9,961 nt of DNA, from positions 1-9,961 of the forward strand of contig SKOX01000116.1 in the NCBI GenBank assembly GCA_007119835.1. The letters are read 5' to 3'. Shown here piece by piece: positions 6,556 to 9,961 of the stretch (position 1 is the first letter of the stretch; every line of letters begins with the position of its first letter). The DNA comes from Paracoccaceae bacterium (GTDB lineage Bacteria > Pseudomonadota > Alphaproteobacteria > Rhodobacterales > Rhodobacteraceae). The translations under genes and the position numbers were made by a program. The notes below the pieces were generated by a model. That model did not search any database. It was not told where the DNA came from and worked only from the letters and a program-made list of their open reading frames with translations.

Positions 6556-8478
6556 ATGAGCGAGAACCGGCCCGAAACCCCGCATCTGGACCGGATCACG
6601 GTGCCTGCCGACCTGAAGGGCCTCTCGAACGCCGAGCTCAAGGCCGTGGCCGACGAACTGCGTCAGGAGACGATCTCCGCGGTCTCGGTCACCGGCGGGC
6701 ATCTCGGGGCGGGCCTCGGCGTCGTCGAGCTCACCGTGGCGATCCACGCGGTCTTCGACACGCCGCGCGACAAGCTGATCTGGGACGTCGGCCACCAGTG
6801 CTACCCGCACAAGATCCTGACCGGCCGGCGCGACCGCATCCGCACGCTGCGCGCCGGCGGCGGCCTGTCGGGCTTCACCAAGCGGATGGAGAGCGAGTAC
6901 GATCCGTTCGGCGCGGCGCATTCCTCGACCTCGATCTCGGCGGGTCTCGGCTTCACCATGGCGCGCGAGCTCGGTTCCGAGGATGTCGGCGACGTCGTCG
7001 CGGTGATCGGCGACGGGGCGCTGTCCGCCGGCATGGCCTACGAGGCGATGAACAACGCCGGCCACCTGCACAAGCGGCTCTTCGTCATCCTCAACGACAA
7101 CGAGATGTCGATCGCCCCGCCGACCGGCGCGATGTCGAGCTATCTGAGCCGCATCGTCTCGGGGGCGCCGTTCCAGGACCTGATGGACGCGGCCGAGCGC
7201 GGCGTGAAGATGCTGCCCCGCCCGATGGTCGAGGGCGCCAAGCGCGCCCGCGAGCTGGTCAAGGGCATCACCATCGGCGGCACCCTCTTCGAGGAGCTCG
7301 GCTTCAACTATGTCGGTCCCGTCGACGGCCACGACCTCGACTGGCTGCTGAAGGTCCTGCGCGACCAGAAGGTGCGCGCCGACAAGCCGGTGCTGATCCA
7401 CTGCCGCACCATGAAGGGCAAGGGCTACGCCCCGGCCGAGCAATCGGCCGACAAGTACCACGGCGTCGCCAAGTTCGACGTGGTCTCGGGCGCCCAGAAA
7501 AAGGCGCCGTCGAACGCGCCGGCCTATACCAAGGTCTTCGCGCAGAGCCTGATCCGGGAGGCCGAGCGCGACAGCCGCATCGTCGCGGTCACCGCGGCGA
7601 TGCCGGACGGGACCGGGCTCAACCTCTTCGGCGAGCGCTTTCCGCGCCGGACCTTCGACGTCGGCATCGCCGAGCAGCACGCGGTGACGTTCGCCGCCGG
7701 CATGGCTGCGGGCGGCATGAAGCCGTTCTGCGCGATCTACTCGACCTTCCTGCAGCGCGGCTACGACCAGATCGTGCACGACGTGGCGATCCAGCGCCTG
7801 CCGGTGCGCTTCGCCATCGATCGCGCCGGCCTCGTCGGCGCCGACGGGCCGACGCACGCGGGCGCCTTCGACATCGCCTATCTCGCCTGCCTGCCGGGTT
7901 TCGTGGTGATGGCCGCCGCCGACGAGGCCGAGCTCGTCCACATGGTCGCGACCGCGGTTGCGCTCGACGACCGTCCGTGCGCCTTCCGCTTCCCGCGCGG
8001 CGAGGGCGTCGGCGTCGAGATGCCCGAGCGCGGCGAGCCGCTCGAGATCGGCCGCGGCCGCATGGTCGCCGAGGGCTCGGGCGTCGCCATCCTGTCCTTC
8101 GGCACCCGGCTCGCCGAGGTGATGAAGGCGCGCGAGTCCCTGCGCGCCCGCGGCATCTCGCCGACGGTGGCCGATGCGCGCTTCGCCAAGCCCCTCGACC
8201 GCGAGCTGATCCTGCGGCTCGCGGCCGAGCACGAGGCGCTGATCACCATCGAGGAGGGCTCGGTCGGCGGCTTCGGCAGCCACGTCGCCCAGCTGCTCGC
8301 CGAGGAGGGCGTGTTCGACCGCGGCCTGAAGTACCGCTCGATGGTGCTGCCCGACAGCTTCATCGACCAGGACAGCCCGGCGAAGATGTACGCCGTGGCC
8401 GCGATGAACGCCAAGCACATCGAGGCCAAGGTGCTCGACACCCTCGGCTCCGTCGGCATCGAGGCCCGCCGCGCCTGA
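6556..8478 (+). CDS. dxs: 1-deoxy-D-xylulose-5-phosphate synthase
   Basis: Dxs condenses pyruvate and glyceraldehyde 3-phosphate with thiamine diphosphate, the first and usually flux-setting step of the MEP isoprenoid pathway. From ATG 6556 it has 640 residues, close to characterised Dxs proteins. [17 protein letters not shown] contains His49, [18 protein letters not shown] begins the thiamine and Mg site at about 152, and VGIAEQHAV holds the catalytic Glu373. [11 protein letters not shown] carries Asp430 and His434; these correspond to E. coli His49, Glu370, Asp427 and His431. The C-terminal transketolase domain ends with [17 protein letters not shown] and a short tail. Start 6556 is preferred for its AGGAGG and its N-terminus resembling Rhodobacter Dxs; ATG 6520, overlapping ispA as ATGA, would add 12 residues. 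It is the last gene of the operon, and a 24-bp repeat array begins 15 bases after its stop. Confidence 0.97.
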   Translation: MSENRPETPHLDRITVPADLKGLSNAELKAVADELRQETISAVSVTGGHLGAGLGVVELTVAIHAVFDTPRDKLIWDVGHQCYPHKILTGRRDRIRTLRAGGGLSGFTKRMESEYDPFGAAHSSTSISAGLGFTMARELGSEDVGDVVAVIGDGALSAGMAYEAMNNAGHLHKRLFVILNDNEMSIAPPTGAMSSYLSRIVSGAPFQDLMDAAERGVKMLPRPMVEGAKRARELVKGITIGGTLFEELGFNYVGPVDGHDLDWLLKVLRDQKVRADKPVLIHCRTMKGKGYAPAEQSADKYHGVAKFDVVSGAQKKAPSNAPAYTKVFAQSLIREAERDSRIVAVTAAMPDGTGLNLFGERFPRRTFDVGIAEQHAVTFAAGMAAGGMKPFCAIYSTFLQRGYDQIVHDVAIQRLPVRFAIDRAGLVGADGPTHAGAFDIAYLACLPGFVVMAAADEAELVHMVATAVALDDRPCAFRFPRGEGVGVEMPERGEPLEIGRGRMVAEGSGVAILSFGTRLAEVMKARESLRARGISPTVADARFAKPLDRELILRLAAEHEALITIEEGSVGGFGSHVAQLLAEEGVFDRGLKYRSMVLPDSFIDQDSPAKMYAVAAMNAKHIEAKVLDTLGSVGIEARRA

Positions 8479-8493
8479 TCCCGGCCCCGGCGG

Positions 8494-8613
8494 GTCGGGT
8501 TTCGCGCCCGCCGGCGCGTCGGATTGCGCGCCCGCCGGCGCTTCGAATTGCGCGCCCGCCGGCGCTTCGAATTGCGTGCCCGCCGGCGCGTTGGATTTCG
8601 CGCCCGCCGGCGC
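8494..8613. repeat. Five-copy 24-bp tandem repeat with hairpin cores
   Basis: Units start at 8494, 8518, 8542, 8566 and 8590, exactly 24 bp apart. Each has a 9-bp variable part (GTCGGGTTT, GTCGGATTG, TTCGAATTG twice, GTTGGATTT) and a 15-bp core CGCGCCCGCCGGCGC; the fourth core differs by one base (T at 8577). Within the core, GCGCC and GGCGC can pair around the loop CGCC, so every unit may fold into a small hairpin on either strand. A degenerate unit may precede the array at 8479-8493. The array fills most of the gap between the convergent dxs and lrgB genes. It may act in transcription termination or be a length-variable locus. Because 24 is a multiple of three, each strand also reads as octapeptide repeats, but I see no sign of a gene. 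Confidence 0.9.
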
Positions 8614-8647
8614 GAAGCGTCGGCCCGCCCGGCGAGTGCGGGGCTCC

Positions 8648-8669
8648 GCCCCGCCGAGGCGGGCGGGGC
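8648..8669. terminator. GC hairpin after lrgB, possible bidirectional terminator
   Basis: GCCCCGCC (8648-8655) and GGCGGGGC (8662-8669) form a perfect 8-bp stem with a 6-base loop, ending four bases beyond the lrgB stop. An overlapping weaker hairpin uses GCGGGG (8638-8643) and CCCCGC (8649-8654). There is no U-tract on either strand, so intrinsic termination would be atypical. Its position between convergent genes still suggests 3'-end formation or mRNA protection. Confidence 0.45.
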
Positions 8670-8673
8670 TCGG

Positions 8674-9390
8674 TCAGAGCAGCAGCGGGATCAGCAGGAA
8701 CAGGATCGCGGTCATCGCGCCGTTCAGCCCCAGGGCGATGCCCGCGAAGGTCCCCGCCTCCTGGCTGACCTGGAAGGCCCGCGCGGTGCCGAGGCCGTGC
8801 GAGGCGACGCCGGCGGCGAAGCCGCGGGCGGCGAAGTCGCGGATCCTGAGCAGGTTCATCAGCGGCGTCACCACGATCGCCCCGACCATGCCGGTCAGCA
8901 GCACCAGCACCGCGGCCAGCGCCGGAATGCCGCCGAACGGCTCGGTCAGCGCCATGGCGATCGGCGAGGTCGTCGATTTCGGCGCGAGCGACCACAGGAT
9001 CGTCTCGGGCGCGCCGAAGGCCCAGGCGATGCCGACGGCCGAGACGATGGCCGTGACCGATCCTGCGAACAGCGCCGCCAGCATCGGCACGAGGTTGTGG
9101 CGCACCTGTGCGCGATGGTGCCAGAGCGGGATGGCGAGCGCGACCGTCGCGGGCCCGAGCAGGAAGTGGACGAACTGCGCCCCCTCGAAATAGTCGGCAT
9201 AGGGCGTGTCCGTCGCCACGAGCAGCGCGACGAGAAGCCCGGCCGCCAGGATCGTCGGGCTCGCCAGCGGATGGCGGCCGAGGGCGCGCGACAGCCGTTC
9301 GGCGACGACATAGGCCACGAGCGTCGCGGTCAGCCACAGCAGCGGCGTCTCGGCGAGATAGACCCAGATCCGGTAGATGTCGGGGCTCAT
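8674..9390 (-). CDS. lrgB: LrgB/CidB-family membrane protein
   Basis: This integral inner-membrane protein pairs with a CidA/LrgA partner. The families were first described as holin/antiholin-like in staphylococci, and homologous pairs have since been implicated in pyruvate or other three-carbon transport. The 238 residues are normal and almost entirely hydrophobic, with about six or seven membrane segments. Recognisable parts are the first helix near LLWLTATLVAYVVA (17-30), LLGPATVALAIPLW (77-90), SLAPKSTTSPIAMAL (134-148) and ASHGLGTARAF (196-206), ending in a hydrophobic helix IPLLL. The start ATG 9390 overlaps the lrgA stop as ATGA, so the two are translationally coupled. It converges on dxs with the repeat array between. 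Family membership is secure; the transported substrate or lysis role in this organism is unknown. Confidence 0.94.
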   Translation of the reverse strand: MSPDIYRIWVYLAETPLLWLTATLVAYVVAERLSRALGRHPLASPTILAAGLLVALLVATDTPYADYFEGAQFVHFLLGPATVALAIPLWHHRAQVRHNLVPMLAALFAGSVTAIVSAVGIAWAFGAPETILWSLAPKSTTSPIAMALTEPFGGIPALAAVLVLLTGMVGAIVVTPLMNLLRIRDFAARGFAAGVASHGLGTARAFQVSQEAGTFAGIALGLNGAMTAILFLLIPLLL

Positions 9391-9734
9391 GAATGCCCCA
9401 CGAGCCGCGAGGTCGCCCGGAAGACCGCCACGGTGACGATCAGCGTGAGGATGGTCGAGCCCACGAGCGAGGCCGCGATGGCGAGCCAGTGGGTCGCGAT
9501 CAGGTCGACCTGCTGGATCACGCCGACCGCGGCCGGCACGAAGAGCAGCGACAGGTTCCGCATGATGGTGTCCGCCACGCCGTCGAGCGCCGCGCCGGTG
9601 CGGCCGGCGAGCGCGACGAGGCCCAGCATGATCGCCATGCCGAGGACCGGCCCGGGAAAGGTGAGGCCGGAGAGCCGCACCAGCGCCTCCCCGGCGAGCT
9701 GGCAGGCGAGGAGAAGGGAAAGGGCTTCGAGCAT
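9387..9734 (-). CDS. lrgA: CidA/LrgA-family membrane protein
   Basis: This small holin-like membrane protein is the partner of LrgB. From ATG 9734 it has 115 residues and about four membrane helices, starting at once with MLEALSLLLACQLAGEAL. The family motifs are FPGPVLGMAIML (26-37) and LSLLFVPAAVGV (61-72), followed by two hydrophobic segments up to residue 105. An in-frame GTG at 9821 would add a 29-residue Ala/Pro-rich tail that does not look like a family N-terminus, so I prefer 9734, although no strong ribosome binding site precedes either. The stop overlaps the lrgB start by four bases. In the staphylococcal systems these pairs are controlled by carbon overflow metabolism and a two-component or LysR regulator; none is visible here. 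Confidence 0.88.
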   Translation of the reverse strand: MLEALSLLLACQLAGEALVRLSGLTFPGPVLGMAIMLGLVALAGRTGAALDGVADTIMRNLSLLFVPAAVGVIQQVDLIATHWLAIAASLVGSTILTLIVTVAVFRATSRLVGHS

Positions 9735-9807
9735 GGCGATGATCCGGTGCAGCTGCGGGTGGCGAGGCGTACTCTGGGCCGCCGCCGGCGCTGCCGCAAT
9801 CGCGACG

Positions 9808-9819
9808 GTCGCCGGCGAC
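9808..9819. repeat. 12-bp perfect palindrome upstream of lrgA
   Basis: GTCGCCGGCGAC is fully self-complementary and lies about 75 bases upstream of the preferred lrgA start, covering the alternative GTG start. In such GC-rich DNA it may be chance. The wider stretch 9735-9906 holds no other gene that I can support and no convincing -35/-10 pair on the minus strand. Confidence 0.3.
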
Positions 9820-9906
9820 ACCGGAACATCGGCCCCGGGCGGTAGTGTCTCGGTTCTGGTGGAAATTCTCGGGCGGCATCCTCCGAGCGGGTTGAGGTGG
9901 CCTTAA

Positions 9907-9960
9907 TCAGGCGGCGAGGTCAAGGGGCATCGGGTCGAGGGGGCGCGCGAGGGTTTCCCA
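9907..9960 (-). CDS. C-terminal fragment of an unidentified leftward gene
   Basis: One minus-strand frame enters from the right edge and reads WETLARPLDPMPLDLAA before TGA at 9909-9907. The other two minus-strand frames are less protein-like, and one stops within 14 codons. The composition resembles a natural protein tail and the gene would be co-oriented with lrgAB, 172 bases upstream of lrgA. The fragment is too short to name a family. The rest lies outside the window, and a chance open stretch is possible. Confidence 0.4.
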   Translation of the reverse strand, partial: WETLARPLDPMPLDLAA

Positions 9961-9961
9961 T

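Noticed and set aside
6379..8418. 679-codon leftward open frame opposite dxs
   Set aside because: The dxs reading on the plus strand is complete, with every catalytic motif. The antisense frame has His/Arg/Asp-rich shadow composition.
8494..8613. CRISPR array
   Set aside because: The repeated core is 15 bp and the 9-bp linkers are similar to each other and far too short to be spacers. There are no cas genes nearby.
8524..9906. Long rightward open frame over the repeats and lrgBA
   Set aside because: It is antisense to two membrane proteins with clear family motifs. Its Arg/Gly/Asp-rich content is typical of a complementary shadow.

Overview
The window is very GC-rich and densely coding. Its gene content and order suggest a high-GC alphaproteobacterium, most likely of the Rhodobacterales. 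That placement is inferred from the order HDAC-like hydrolase, xseB, ispA, dxs, from the egtB-egtD pair and from the style of the proteins; no rRNA or other marker is present. All main genes look intact, and I see no insertion sequence, tRNA, rRNA, CRISPR array or prophage gene.

Left part (1-2087): aromatic amino acid catabolism. A truncated homogentisate 1,2-dioxygenase gene (hmgA) runs leftward off the edge. It is divergent from a MarR-family regulator gene that overlaps the maleylacetoacetate isomerase gene (maiA). A 23-bp imperfect palindrome sits over a good sigma70-type hmgA promoter and the regulator's start codon. This suggests that the regulator represses both directions in response to an intermediate of tyrosine breakdown.

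Middle (2188-4397): egtB and egtD, overlapping by one base, encode the two core enzymes of ergothioneine biosynthesis. No egtA, egtC or egtE is present in the window.

Right-centre (4438-8478): a tightly packed rightward operon of an HDAC-like zinc amidohydrolase, exonuclease VII small subunit (xseB), farnesyl diphosphate synthase (ispA) and 1-deoxyxylulose-5-phosphate synthase (dxs). The last two supply isoprenoid precursors through the MEP pathway. The first gene may be translated from a leaderless mRNA. dxs most likely starts at an internal ATG preceded by a strong ribosome binding site.

Right end (8479-9961): the gap between the convergent dxs and lrgB genes holds five perfectly phased 24-bp tandem repeats, each with a GC hairpin core, plus a separate 8-bp-stem hairpin next to the lrgB stop. 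Leftward lrgA-lrgB (CidA/LrgA and LrgB membrane proteins) follow. The last 55 bases appear to hold the C-terminal codons of another leftward gene.

This is largely a conventional metabolic region. The features most worth a second look are the 24-bp repeat array, the operator and promoter arrangement at hmgA, and an atypical codon patch carrying an inverted repeat at the end of ispA.
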